Below are positions 16,065 through 24,382 of a DNA stretch of 64,000 nt, one piece after another (position 1 is the stretch's first letter; each line of letters opens with the position of its first letter). Position numbers and translations under genes: made by a program. Source of the stretch: Paraburkholderia ribeironis (GTDB taxonomy: Bacteria; Pseudomonadota; Gammaproteobacteria; Burkholderiales; Burkholderiaceae); the NCBI RefSeq assembly GCF_900019265.1, contig NZ_CYGX02000040.1:59413-123412 (forward strand), given 5' to 3'. The notes below the pieces were generated by a model. It did no database searches. It had not been told where the DNA came from and worked only from the letters and a program-made list of their open reading frames with translations.

Positions 16065-16583
16065 ATGAACACAATTCGTGCGACGCTGCTCGCTGCCGCG
16101 CTGACAACCTTCACCAGCTCGGTCGCTTTTGCACAGACCACCCAGACGGGCGCACAGGGTTCGGCCGGCCTCGGCGTGAACGTCCAGACGCCGGTTCTCG
16201 GTGCCGGTGCGCAGGCGGGCGCCGGCGCGAACGCCGCAGGTTCGGGTGCCGGTGCGGGCAGCAACCTCGTCGGCGGCGCGGTGAACGGCGTCGGCGAAGC
16301 AGCCGGCAACGTGGTCGGCGGCGCGACGAACGCGGTGGGTTCGGCGGCGGAAGCGACCAAGGGCACTGCAAAGTCGGCAGTCCATTCGGCGAAGCAGAAA
16401 GCGAAGCACATCGCGGGCTCGGCGAAGAACCACGCGGAAGGCGCGATGTCGACGGCTGGCGACGTCGCCGGCGGTGCGAACGCGAAGGCCGGTGAAGCGC
16501 TCGACGGCACGGCTGCGGCGATGCAGGGCGGCGCGTCGGTCGGCGTGAAGGGCTCGACCTCGGCCCAAGGTTCTGCGAATTAA
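16065..16583 (+). CDS. Secreted Ala/Gly-rich protein with LEA-like helical repeats
   Basis: The 172-residue product starts at ATG 16065, preceded by AGGGAGA. It has a clear signal peptide ending AFAQTTQ (cleavage near residue 23). The mature part is almost only Ala, Gly, Ser, Thr, Val, Asn and Lys. A glycine-rich stretch (about 30-85) is followed by an amphipathic region (about 90-150) with repeated KxxAxxAxxxAK-like spacing, as in late-embryogenesis-abundant-type proteins. I recognise no named family. Low complexity makes similarity searches unreliable. It stands alone between the lyase and lipoprotein operons. It is probably periplasmic or cell-envelope associated. Confidence 0.7.
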   Translation: MNTIRATLLAAALTTFTSSVAFAQTTQTGAQGSAGLGVNVQTPVLGAGAQAGAGANAAGSGAGAGSNLVGGAVNGVGEAAGNVVGGATNAVGSAAEATKGTAKSAVHSAKQKAKHIAGSAKNHAEGAMSTAGDVAGGANAKAGEALDGTAAAMQGGASVGVKGSTSAQGSAN

Positions 16584-16888
16584 GCAGCGGCGATCCTGCC
16601 GGCGCGGCGCTCGACTCGAACGAGCCGTCACGCCGGCACCCGCAGAATGCATGAATAGCGAGTTATCAAATTCTGGACTACTAACATTGACATTGCAGCC
16701 GGGCATGGCGCCTGGATTGTTTATGTTCTTCTATCGGCTGCGTAAAGTCAGTGGGGCCTTGGCGAGGGATAAAGTTGCGCGAAGTACTCGCGGTTGGCTA
16801 CAGACCGTAGATGGTAAATCGGTGCAACTGCACTTACGCCCCCCAACAAATACGGCCCGTGAATGCAGGACTTTCGTCGCTTGTGGTG
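16584..16888. other. Intergenic region, no gene seen
   Basis: This 305-bp gap separates convergent genes. TGCCGGCG at 16597 pairs with CGCCGGCA near 16630, a possible transcription end without a T tract. From about 16645 the base composition becomes more AT-rich than its surroundings. I see no gene. Confidence 0.4.
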
Positions 16889-18043
16889 TCACCGGATGGG
16901 CTCCGTCATGTCCTCCTCCACGAAGCGCAAGATCGCCTCTACTAGAGCCTCGCGGGGATACGCGTTCTGCGTTACGAAGAGCGCGCCTATTGTCGGATGC
17001 ATTCGGGCAATGGGTACAGCCAGCGCCCAGTGGTCGGCATTCACGTAAGCGAGAAGTGTGCTGCCGGGTATGAGCTGGTCATAGAAGATCAGCTGGCTGT
17101 CGTTTCGTGGATCGACTCGCGAGAGCTTGTCGTAGCTCGACGTCAGGATGGACGAGATGTGCCCCGGGTGTGGAAACGTGACGATCGAGTAATAGCGCAG
17201 TCCGGCCGGAAGCGGGTGCTGCGCGAGCCACGCCTTGCGGATCGCCGGTCTCAGGCTCTGCACCGCGCCGCCATCACCCGATGTGCAGGTCGCGCCGGGA
17301 ACATGGCGCAGCAGGTCGGCCTGGTACTGCTCGGCGTCGTCGGCAAGCGGCGATCCGCCCACCGCGCCGGCGGCGCTTACGACGGCCGCAAGACGGCTGC
17401 GGATCTCGGGATAGGCAACCAGCGCTTCAAGAACGTCGGGCGCGCCTTTCGAATAGCCAATCAGCACGATGCGCGGCGGCCCGTCAGGCGCGGGCATCGC
17501 CATGAGAGCGTCGCGAATCTGGCGTGCGTTGTTGGCGGAACTCGACAGCGCATCGACGTCGAGCAGCGATGCGTCGAAACCGAACCGGCGCAGATGCGAG
17601 ATCACGGTATTCGGCGAATCCAGCCACGGCCGGAAGCAGTCGTAGCCGACGCCGGGCACGACGACTGCGAGCAGATGCAGTCGGGATTGACCCAGATCGA
17701 CAGGTCTGCCCGTCGGCGCCGGCTCCTTGCCCACGCGGGTCAGCGCGTCCTCACAAGGACGGTTATCGGGCACCTCCGCGCCACGCGCTTCGAGGACCGC
17801 ACAATAGATTTCCCGGAAGCGTCCCCGCTGATCCGCTATCCCGGCCTGAGTCGCGGGTGCGAGAATCAGCGGCGGCGTATCGGTCGAGTAAGGGATTAGC
17901 GGCTTCGTCGCGCATGCACCGAGCACAGCGCATGCAGTCGCCATTGCCAGTGCTGCGCGGCCTCCACGCCATGCTGTTGCGGCAGCAACGTGCCGTGGCG
18001 CCGAGACGGGTGATGGCGTTCCTTCAGGGTCACTGACGTGCAT
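16889..18043 (-). CDS. Predicted lipoprotein with alpha/beta-hydrolase fold
   Basis: From ATG 18043 the protein has 384 residues. The start is preceded by GGAG at 9 bp and overlaps the upstream gene by 14 bp; the frame itself is open further upstream inside that gene. An unusually long polar N-terminus precedes a hydrophobic stretch and lipobox AVLGAC, so Cys at about residue 42 would be lipidated. The rest looks like an alpha/beta hydrolase: VVVPGVGYDCF near the oxyanion hole, the elbow GYSKGAP with a serine nucleophile, and a late histidine in NADHWALAV. It is the last gene of a three-lipoprotein operon with two LssY_C-type paralogues. Substrate and role are unknown. Confidence 0.72.
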   Translation of the reverse strand: MHVSDPEGTPSPVSAPRHVAAATAWRGGRAALAMATACAVLGACATKPLIPYSTDTPPLILAPATQAGIADQRGRFREIYCAVLEARGAEVPDNRPCEDALTRVGKEPAPTGRPVDLGQSRLHLLAVVVPGVGYDCFRPWLDSPNTVISHLRRFGFDASLLDVDALSSSANNARQIRDALMAMPAPDGPPRIVLIGYSKGAPDVLEALVAYPEIRSRLAAVVSAAGAVGGSPLADDAEQYQADLLRHVPGATCTSGDGGAVQSLRPAIRKAWLAQHPLPAGLRYYSIVTFPHPGHISSILTSSYDKLSRVDPRNDSQLIFYDQLIPGSTLLAYVNADHWALAVPIARMHPTIGALFVTQNAYPREALVEAILRFVEEDMTEPIR

Positions 18044-19280
18044 CGCCGGTTGCTCCAGATTGAAGGTTGTCGCGTCTGTCCAGATAGGGCACCCAGTCGA
18101 GAAAGTCCACATCCGACAGGCTGTGCGGACGTGTCGTGAAAAACACGACCGCGCGCAATCCGTCCGTGTAGTAGGTCGCGCCGCCGAGCGTGGTGCGGGG
18201 ATGCTCGGGCGGTGCCTCGCCAACGCCGTTCGCGAATCCGAGCTTGTCGAGTCCGCTCGAATACATCAGGTCCTGGATCAGGTAGTTACGAGCCTCATCG
18301 ACGTTCTCGTGCAGGGCCGGGCGTGTCTCGCCGCGTGGCGCGAAGCGTCCCCCGACAGGTCGACCGACCTGCGCGACATAGACCAGTTGCCCCTGAAAGC
18401 GGATCGGGGCGAGCCATCCGCGGATCCAGGTCGCAGTGGCACCCGCGTGGGCCTGCTTGCGCATGACGAAGTCCGGTTCACGCCCGAAGACCCGCTGCGC
18501 GAGGTCAAACTCGCGCGCATCGCGCCGATAATTGCGCCGCACCAGCGCCGCCCCGATGTCGGTGAGCTGGCCTATCCCGACGGCGTTCAGCGGATCGGCC
18601 TGCACCGTCCCCGTCGCATCGGTGGCGCAGCATGGCAGCCGTTCGATTGCGGCGCGCAGCGAGGTCAGATCAGGGCAGTCCGTGACGGCGGTTGCGGGGA
18701 ACGGAAAAGGAATCTGCGCGAGGCGCGGATCTATCGTGCTGTCCGGCACGCGCAGAAAGAGCGAGAACGGAATCAGCGTATGGCTGCCGAACAGGTCGAT
18801 ATTGACGAGCTTGATGCCACGATCGGGATTGGTGAACAGGATGCCCGACTGGGTCGCGCCCGGCGGGATCGGGTTGCTGAAGCCGAGGTTTCTGAAATAG
18901 TCGTCCATGCTCCTGTTGGTTGAACCTCCGAGCATCGTATGCATGGACCACGCGACCTCATCGGGGGAGAAGTAGTCCGGGTCGGTTCCCGCGCGTAACA
19001 GCCATAGCGCCTGCGACGTCCCGTTATGCACTTCGATCCATAGCGGCTGGACCTTCGTGCCGTTGATGTCGGCGCCATAGATCCGTTTGCTGTCTTCGCT
19101 GCTCAGCACGGTTGCGCCCACGCGCACGTCGTGATGGGTATCGCTGACCGCACGCTCGCGCAGCGGCTTGTCGTCCTCCGCGGACGGCGCCTGCCATGTT
19201 GCGCATCCGGCCAGGGTCAGCGCGAGCAGCAGCGCGCCTGCACGCATCCGTGCGCGACGCATGGCACTCGGTGCAGTCAT
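18030..19280 (-). CDS. LssY_C-domain lipoprotein (paralogue B)
   Basis: The 416-residue protein begins at ATG 19280, which overlaps the stop of the upstream paralogue as ATGA. A signal peptide ends in the lipobox LTLAGC (Cys about residue 25). The body shares many blocks with the upstream gene: IYGADINGTKVQPLWIEVHN, LPCCATDATG, then a DPLNAVGIG loop, VDEARNYLIQDLMYSSGL, and a C-terminal YTDGLRAVVFF. I associate the DPLN...VG to C-terminal part with the LssY_C domain, whose biochemical function is unknown. Gene overlap on both sides shows tight translational coupling. Relative to paralogue A it has lost the H-x-R-LW-type segment (RNHMRLW there, TATWIRGW here). Confidence 0.75.
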   Translation of the reverse strand: MTAPSAMRRARMRAGALLLALTLAGCATWQAPSAEDDKPLRERAVSDTHHDVRVGATVLSSEDSKRIYGADINGTKVQPLWIEVHNGTSQALWLLRAGTDPDYFSPDEVAWSMHTMLGGSTNRSMDDYFRNLGFSNPIPPGATQSGILFTNPDRGIKLVNIDLFGSHTLIPFSLFLRVPDSTIDPRLAQIPFPFPATAVTDCPDLTSLRAAIERLPCCATDATGTVQADPLNAVGIGQLTDIGAALVRRNYRRDAREFDLAQRVFGREPDFVMRKQAHAGATATWIRGWLAPIRFQGQLVYVAQVGRPVGGRFAPRGETRPALHENVDEARNYLIQDLMYSSGLDKLGFANGVGEAPPEHPRTTLGGATYYTDGLRAVVFFTTRPHSLSDVDFLDWVPYLDRRDNLQSGATGDARQ

Positions 19281-20566
19281 GGCCTGGCTCCCGGCGCGAC
19301 GCGTACGACCTTGTACGGGGTGACCCACGGGAAGACTTCGATGTCTGCCAGCGATGTCGGCGTGCGGTCGAATACGAGCACGACGCGATAGCCATCCGTG
19401 AAGTACGGGTCGGTCGTCAGATTTTCGCGCGGCGTGCTTTCTGGCACGGCACCCACGCCATTCACGAGACCGATCTTCGAGAGATTCTGCGAATACGTCA
19501 TGTCTTCCGTCAGCGCGGTGCGCGCTTCATCGACGTCCGGGTCGATCTTGTGCGTGGTAAACGTCGACGAGTGCCATGTGAGACGGATGCCAATATCGCG
19601 GCTGACCTGTCCAACCCAGACGGGTTTTCCGTGGTAGCGCATATTGCTGAGCCACAGACGCATGTGATTGCGCTGGTGAATGTCGCCGCGCGCTTTTTGC
19701 AGCGCGAGGTCCTGTGCGTGGCCGAACAGGTAGAGGTCGCTCACGGGTGCGTTGACATAAGGTTCGCCTGACAGCGCGGCGCTGATCATCCGCCGGATTG
19801 CGCCCGACCACTTCTGCTCCGTGACCCTCCAGCCCCGGCGAACGAGCGAGGGAAACGCATCGTCGAGGCCGCCGACGATCACGAGGTTGAGGGGATCGCC
19901 ATTCTTCGAGCCGTCTTCGTTAGTCGCGCAGCATGGCAGGGCCATGAGCGCGGCGCGAAAGCTCCCGTCATCGGTGAAGTTAACGGTGGGCTCGTCAGGA
20001 TCGGCAGCGCGTTGAAAGACCTGACTCCGCTTGTAGTCGGCTTCGAACCCGGGCACAGCCGCGAAGATCGAAAACGTCCGGGCGCGCCCCCGCGCGACGA
20101 GGTCGATCTGCACGAGCTTCGCACCCTCGTTGAGGTTGGTCAGAACAAACCCTGATACCGTCTCCCCGGGACGGACGGGGTTGTGGAAAGCGAGCGCACG
20201 AAAGCGGCTGTCCAGTTCTGCCTGGTGTTCACGCGAAGTGTTGCCCGCGAACGCTTCAGCCGCCTCCGACGCAGGAAAGAAGCTCGGGTCCAGGCCCGGC
20301 GAGAGAAGAAAGTAGTTGCCGTCCTCGCGATTGCGGACTTCGATCCAGACTGGCTGAATCCTCCTTTCCGCAAGTGGCACGCCATAGACGGCCGTGCTCT
20401 CCGCCGGCGAGAGCACGGCTGTCGAAACCTCCACGCCGCCCTCGACGCGTGTCACGGCACGGTTCTGATACGGGGGTACTGAGACCACGGGAAGGGGTGC
20501 AGTACAGCCCGCCAGTACGTAGCCGACGAAGATGACAGCCTGCACCGGCATCACGATGCGCTTCAT
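19277..20566 (-). CDS. LssY_C-domain lipoprotein (paralogue A)
   Basis: The 429-residue protein starts at ATG 20566, 8 bp after AAAGGG; a TTG immediately before it is a less likely start. The lipobox YVLAGC places the lipidated Cys near residue 21. The N-terminal half (about 40-200) is an apparent beta-rich domain with VYGVPLAERRIQPVWIEVRN. The second half (about 220-430) fits the LssY_C pattern: NGDPLNLVIVG, RRGWRVTEQKW, FGHAQDLALQKARG, NHMRLWLSNMRY and KPVWVGQVSRDIG, with a C-terminal FTDGYRVVLVF. It is the first gene of the operon, followed by its paralogue and the hydrolase lipoprotein. Function is unknown; location is probably the outer-membrane inner leaflet. Confidence 0.78.
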   Translation of the reverse strand: MKRIVMPVQAVIFVGYVLAGCTAPLPVVSVPPYQNRAVTRVEGGVEVSTAVLSPAESTAVYGVPLAERRIQPVWIEVRNREDGNYFLLSPGLDPSFFPASEAAEAFAGNTSREHQAELDSRFRALAFHNPVRPGETVSGFVLTNLNEGAKLVQIDLVARGRARTFSIFAAVPGFEADYKRSQVFQRAADPDEPTVNFTDDGSFRAALMALPCCATNEDGSKNGDPLNLVIVGGLDDAFPSLVRRGWRVTEQKWSGAIRRMISAALSGEPYVNAPVSDLYLFGHAQDLALQKARGDIHQRNHMRLWLSNMRYHGKPVWVGQVSRDIGIRLTWHSSTFTTHKIDPDVDEARTALTEDMTYSQNLSKIGLVNGVGAVPESTPRENLTTDPYFTDGYRVVLVFDRTPTSLADIEVFPWVTPYKVVRVAPGARP

Positions 20567-20985
20567 CAAGACACCCTTTCGCCGTGATCGGGGGATGTAG
20601 CCGTACGCAAGGGGCGACAGTGCGCCCGCTATGCGCCGCGAAAAGTGCTGTTTGTCGCGGGCTTACGACAAAGCACGCGATGTATTGCCCAGTTTAGGTG
20701 ATTGGGGGCCGCACCAGTCATGTTTAGCATGATGGCTGGCGAGGCTCGGTGACTGGTGGAACGACAGTGACCTACGGAGCATGAAAGTCCGCAATCTGCG
20801 CTGAGCAGCCGCTCCAAGGTCCGCGTGACGGCGACGGTGATCGGCGGCTATTGGCCCGACTACAGCCTGTCCGCAAGCGTCCTCCCTGGGAGTCCGCGAA
20901 GATCCATCAAGTAGCCGCCAGGCAGTCTCGCCTGGCGGTGAACGACGCAGGATCACGGTGGCAGGACAAAAAGCCGTTTGAACGC
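20567..20985. other. Intergenic region with an inverted repeat, no gene seen
   Basis: This 419-bp region lies upstream of the LssY_C operon and downstream of the secreted hydrolase gene, both on the minus strand. CGCCAGGC and GCCTGGCG pair around AGTCTC near 20922-20943, which may end the hydrolase transcript, although no T tract follows. The operon promoter should be near 20570-20720. No gene is supported. Confidence 0.4.
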
Positions 20986-22134
20986 TCACCGATTCGCCGG
21001 CACCGCCGCCATCCCATCCAGCAGCGCCTGATGAAACGCTTGCGGGTCCTGCATCTGCGGCGCATGCCCCAACCCCGCGAATTCGACGAGCGTTGCATGC
21101 GGAATCGCTTTCGCGGCCGCCTTGCCCAGTTCCGGGTAATGGCCGAGCTTCGCGCGCACATCTGGTGGCGCGGCGTCCTTGCCTATTGCGGTGGTGTCCT
21201 TCTGACCAATCAGCAGGAGCGTCGGCATGCTCAACTGCCCCAGCTCGTACACCACCGGCTGCGTGTAAATCATGTCGTACAGCAGCGCGGAATTCCACGC
21301 GACGATCTGCTTGCCCGGCCCACGATACATCCCCGCCAGCATCTGCACCCACGGTTCGTAGTCCGCGCGCCACTGGCCCGCGTAGTAGGTGGACTGTTCG
21401 TAGCGGCGGATGCCGTCGGCGCTCGTCTTCAATTCGCGCTCATACCACTGGTCCACCGACAGCGACGGCACACCCTTCGCCTTCCAGTCCTCGAGACCGA
21501 TCGGGTTCACCAGCACGAGTTGCTGGGTCTCGCGCGGATACATCAGCGCATAGCGGATGGCGAGCATGCCGCCGGTCGAATGGCCGATCATCGTCGCTTG
21601 CGTCACGCCGAGCGATTCGAGCAGCGCGTGAGTATTGCGCGCGAGCTGCTGGAAGCTGTACTGATAGTGCTCGGGCTTGCTCGATTTGCAAAAGCCGATC
21701 TGGTCCGGCGCGATCACGCGATCGCCTGCGTCGCTGAGCCGATGGATGGTGGCGTCCCACGTCGCCGCGCAGAAGTTCTTGCCGTGCAGCAGGACCACCG
21801 TGCGGCCGTTCGGATGCGCTGGCTTGACGTCCATGTACGCCATCTGCAGCGGCACGCCTTGCGACGTGAAGTTGAACCGCTCGACCGGCGCGGGATAGGT
21901 GAAACCCTGGAGTTCGGGTCCGTAAGCCGGGCCGCCGGCGTCGGCGGCAGCGTCGGTAGCAGCGCCGGTAACCAGGCCGGCCTGGGACTCGGCGGCATTG
22001 CCGGCGCCCGGGCTGGCCTCGCTCATGGCGGCGGCGCTCGCCGGCGTGGCGGATGAAGCAGAGGAAACGGCGGGCGCGAAGGCCCACGCACAGGCGCTCA
22101 ACAGGCCAGGCAGGAGATGTCGGCGAATACTCAT
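20986..22134 (-). CDS. Secreted alpha/beta hydrolase
   Basis: From ATG 22134 the protein has 382 residues, with a signal peptide (MSIRRHLLPGLLSACAWAFA, cleavage near residue 25). A disordered Ala/Ser/Gly linker runs to about residue 75, and an alpha/beta-hydrolase domain occupies the rest. Motifs are VLLHGKNFCAATW (oxyanion region), the elbow GHSTGGMLA with a serine nucleophile, a catalytic-acid candidate in LLIGQKDTTA, and the late histidine in GLGHAPQM. Periplasmic hydrolases of this kind often act on esters or lactones, but the substrate is unknown. The frame is open 60 bp further upstream without a signal. It appears monocistronic. Confidence 0.82.
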   Translation of the reverse strand: MSIRRHLLPGLLSACAWAFAPAVSSASSATPASAAAMSEASPGAGNAAESQAGLVTGAATDAAADAGGPAYGPELQGFTYPAPVERFNFTSQGVPLQMAYMDVKPAHPNGRTVVLLHGKNFCAATWDATIHRLSDAGDRVIAPDQIGFCKSSKPEHYQYSFQQLARNTHALLESLGVTQATMIGHSTGGMLAIRYALMYPRETQQLVLVNPIGLEDWKAKGVPSLSVDQWYERELKTSADGIRRYEQSTYYAGQWRADYEPWVQMLAGMYRGPGKQIVAWNSALLYDMIYTQPVVYELGQLSMPTLLLIGQKDTTAIGKDAAPPDVRAKLGHYPELGKAAAKAIPHATLVEFAGLGHAPQMQDPQAFHQALLDGMAAVPANR

Positions 22135-22570
22135 CGAGATTTTCTGGCAGAAAAAGAAAGACGCAGCGGCACATCGGCGAGCTGCGGGCGCCACTCGGCT
22201 GGCGCCCGATCCACCGGCGCCGGGCGCACGATTCTACGACGCGCCGCCAGACTGCGCCGCGAGCTGCGCAAGCCGATTGCTGTACGGCCGGTTTGGCATG
22301 CATATTGCCGAAGCGCGTATCGCGTTCTATGTGACTTGCCGCACGGATAACCGTCATCCAACAGCCGATTGTGCGCAAGATACGCACGCGCGGCATCCTT
22401 ACAATTCAGACTACGCGTTCGCGGCCAATCAGTGATAGAAGTAGCTGACGGGCCCGCGAACACGCAAGGGCATGGAGCGGAACACGGCGGGACAAAGTGG
22501 GACAACGCGGGACACAACGGGACGAAGAGAGTGGGACAACGCGCCATACCGCATCCCGCAGCTATGCACG

Positions 22571-22630
22571 GCAACACCAGGCAATACCAGATACCAGGCA
22601 GCACCAGGCAATACCAGGCAGCACCAGGCA
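22571..22630. repeat. Direct repeats built on ACCAGGCA
   Basis: The octamer ACCAGGCA or a close relative recurs six times within 60 bp, in units of about 10 bp (ACCAGGCAAT, ACCAGGCAGC). No symmetry beyond the direct repeat is evident. Confidence 0.8.
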
Positions 22631-22734
22631 ACACGCAGCGCCTGGCAGCACGAACCATCAATGGCGAGCAAACGACCAGATCATCCGGGGCATACGGACA
22701 GCAACCATCTTGCATGGGACCAGTAGGTGCTTTG

Positions 22735-22962
22735 CATGGGACCAGAGTAAGTGCTGAAGCGCTAACTCTGGCCAACAGCTAAAGCGTCAACTCTGGTCGA
22801 CCGCTGAGGGACTGGAGTAAGTGCTTTGCATGGGACCAGAGTAAACGCTAAAGCGCTAGCTCTGGTCGACCGCTGAGGGACTGGAGTAAGCGCTAAAGCG
22901 CTAACTCCAGCCAAACCTCAGCATGGGACCAGAGTAAGTGCTAAAGCACTAACTCTGGTCGA
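22735..22962. repeat. Array of near-palindromic hairpins immediately upstream of glgC
   Basis: A 32-34 bp inverted repeat, ACCAGAGTAAGTGCT paired with AGCACTAACTCTGGT around AA, occurs as clear copies near 22741-22772, 22835-22866, 22881-22910 and 22928-22960. A half copy lies near 22774-22800. Between them a second motif, CGCTGAGGGACTGGAGTAAG, is duplicated. Copies differ by paired changes (for example CTGGAGT with ACTCCAG at 22881), which keep the stem. The last copy ends 10 bp before the glgC ribosome site AAAGGAG. The array would form consecutive hairpins in DNA or in the glgC leader RNA. Confidence 0.92.
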
Positions 22963-22976
22963 CAAAGGAGACAGAC

Positions 22977-24248
22977 ATGGCCACTCCGGCACGGCTGAAC
23001 GACTTACAGCGCACTACCCTCGCCATCGTCCTCGCAGGCGGACGGGGCACGCGGCTCGGGCCGCTCACCAACAAACGCGTCAAGCCGGCCGTGCACTTCG
23101 GCGGCAAATACCGGATCATCGACTTCGCGCTCTCCAACTGCCTGAACTCCGGCATCCGCCGCATCGCCGTGGTCACGCAGTACAAGGCGCATTCGCTGCT
23201 GCGTCACCTGCAGCGCGGCTGGAGTTTCCTGCGCGGCGAGATGGGCGAGTTCATCGATCTGTGGCCGGCGCAACAGCGCGTGGAAGGCGCGCACTGGTAT
23301 CGCGGCACCGCCGACGCGGTGTTCCAGAACCTCGACATCATCCGCTCGATCCGGCCGAAATATGTGGTGGTGCTGGCGGGCGACCATGTCTACAAGATGG
23401 ACTACACGCGCATGATCGCCGATCACGCGGATAGCGGCGCGGATTGCACGGTCGGCTGCATCGAGGTGCCGCGCATGGACGCGGTCGCGTTCGGCGTGAT
23501 GGCCGTGGATGAGAACCGCCGCGTGACCGGCTTCGTCGAAAAGCCCGCCGACCCGCCCGCGATGCCCGGGCGCCCGGATACGGCGCTCGCCAGCATGGGC
23601 ATCTATGTGTTCAATGCCGACTATCTGTATTCGCTGCTCGAAGAGAACATCGCCGCCCTCGAAACCGATCACGACTTCGGCAAGGACATCCTGCCACGCG
23701 TGGTCACGCAAGGCTCGGCGATCGCGCACCCGTTCAGCATGTCGTGCGTGTCGTCGGACCCGAGCGTGGAGCCGTACTGGCGCGACGTCGGCACGATCGA
23801 CGCCTACTGGGCCGCCAACCTCGACCTCGCGTCCACCATCCCGACCCTCGACCTGTACGACCGCAGCTGGCCGATCTGGACGTATCAGGAACAGTTGCCG
23901 CCCGCCAAGTTCGTGCGCGACCTGAAGGGCCTGCAGGGCACGGGCAACAACCTGATCGTGTGCGGCGGCTGCGTGATCTCGGGCTCGCAGATTTCGCGCT
24001 CGGTGCTTTCGTCGAACGTCAAGGTGAGTTCGTTCTGTAACATCAATGAGGCAGTCTTGTTGCCGCAGGTGACGGTCGGCGCGAGCTGCCGGCTGCAGAA
24101 GGTGGTGATCGACCGGGGCTGCGCGATACCGGACGGCACCGTGATCGGCGAAGACCCAGTGAAGGACGCCGAGCGCTTCTACCGGACCGAGGACGGCGTC
24201 GTGCTGGTCACGGCCGAAGCGTTGCGGCAGAAACAGACCATCGAGTGA
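22977..24248 (+). CDS. glgC: Glucose-1-phosphate adenylyltransferase (ADP-glucose pyrophosphorylase)
   Basis: The 423-residue cytoplasmic enzyme makes ADP-glucose from ATP and glucose 1-phosphate, the first committed step of glycogen synthesis. The nucleotide-binding signature LAGGRGTRLGPLTNKRVKPA is at about residues 19-38, followed by FGGKYRIIDFALSN. YRGTADAVFQN (about 103-113) and VEKPADPP are further family marks, and the C-terminal third is the left-handed beta-helix. AAAGGAG lies 8 bp upstream of the ATG. The gene is followed after 134 bp by glgA, its functional partner. Its leader contains the hairpin array. Allosteric control by glycolytic metabolites is known for the family. Confidence 0.96.
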   Translation: MATPARLNDLQRTTLAIVLAGGRGTRLGPLTNKRVKPAVHFGGKYRIIDFALSNCLNSGIRRIAVVTQYKAHSLLRHLQRGWSFLRGEMGEFIDLWPAQQRVEGAHWYRGTADAVFQNLDIIRSIRPKYVVVLAGDHVYKMDYTRMIADHADSGADCTVGCIEVPRMDAVAFGVMAVDENRRVTGFVEKPADPPAMPGRPDTALASMGIYVFNADYLYSLLEENIAALETDHDFGKDILPRVVTQGSAIAHPFSMSCVSSDPSVEPYWRDVGTIDAYWAANLDLASTIPTLDLYDRSWPIWTYQEQLPPAKFVRDLKGLQGTGNNLIVCGGCVISGSQISRSVLSSNVKVSSFCNINEAVLLPQVTVGASCRLQKVVIDRGCAIPDGTVIGEDPVKDAERFYRTEDGVVLVTAEALRQKQTIE

Positions 24249-24382
24249 TCGAGTGATCAAGTGACGCAGGCACAGGCGGCCGGCTGGCGTCGGCTGCCCG
24301 CACATTGCCCGCGCCTTGCCCGCACATTGCACGCACCTGGCCCGGCTCAGGCCGGACAACCCACAGCAACGAGATCTGGCCT

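Larger units (their letters stand above)
22135..22976. other. Long repeat-rich intergenic region upstream of glgC
   Basis: This 842-bp region separates the secreted hydrolase gene from glgC. Open frames in it are composed of the repeats and have no protein character. It contains a short ACCAGGCA repeat block at 22571-22630 and an inverted-repeat array at 22735-22962, both listed separately. The glgC promoter must lie inside or just upstream of the array. Confidence 0.6.

Noticed and set aside
20567..20985. Insertion-sequence remnant upstream of the LssY_C operon
   Set aside because: I found no transposase motif, terminal inverted repeats or target duplication; only one short inverted repeat is visible.
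22735..22962. CRISPR array or tandem riboswitch in the glgC leader
   Set aside because: Distances between copies are uneven and filled with a second repeat, not spacers. No known riboswitch core could be recognised.
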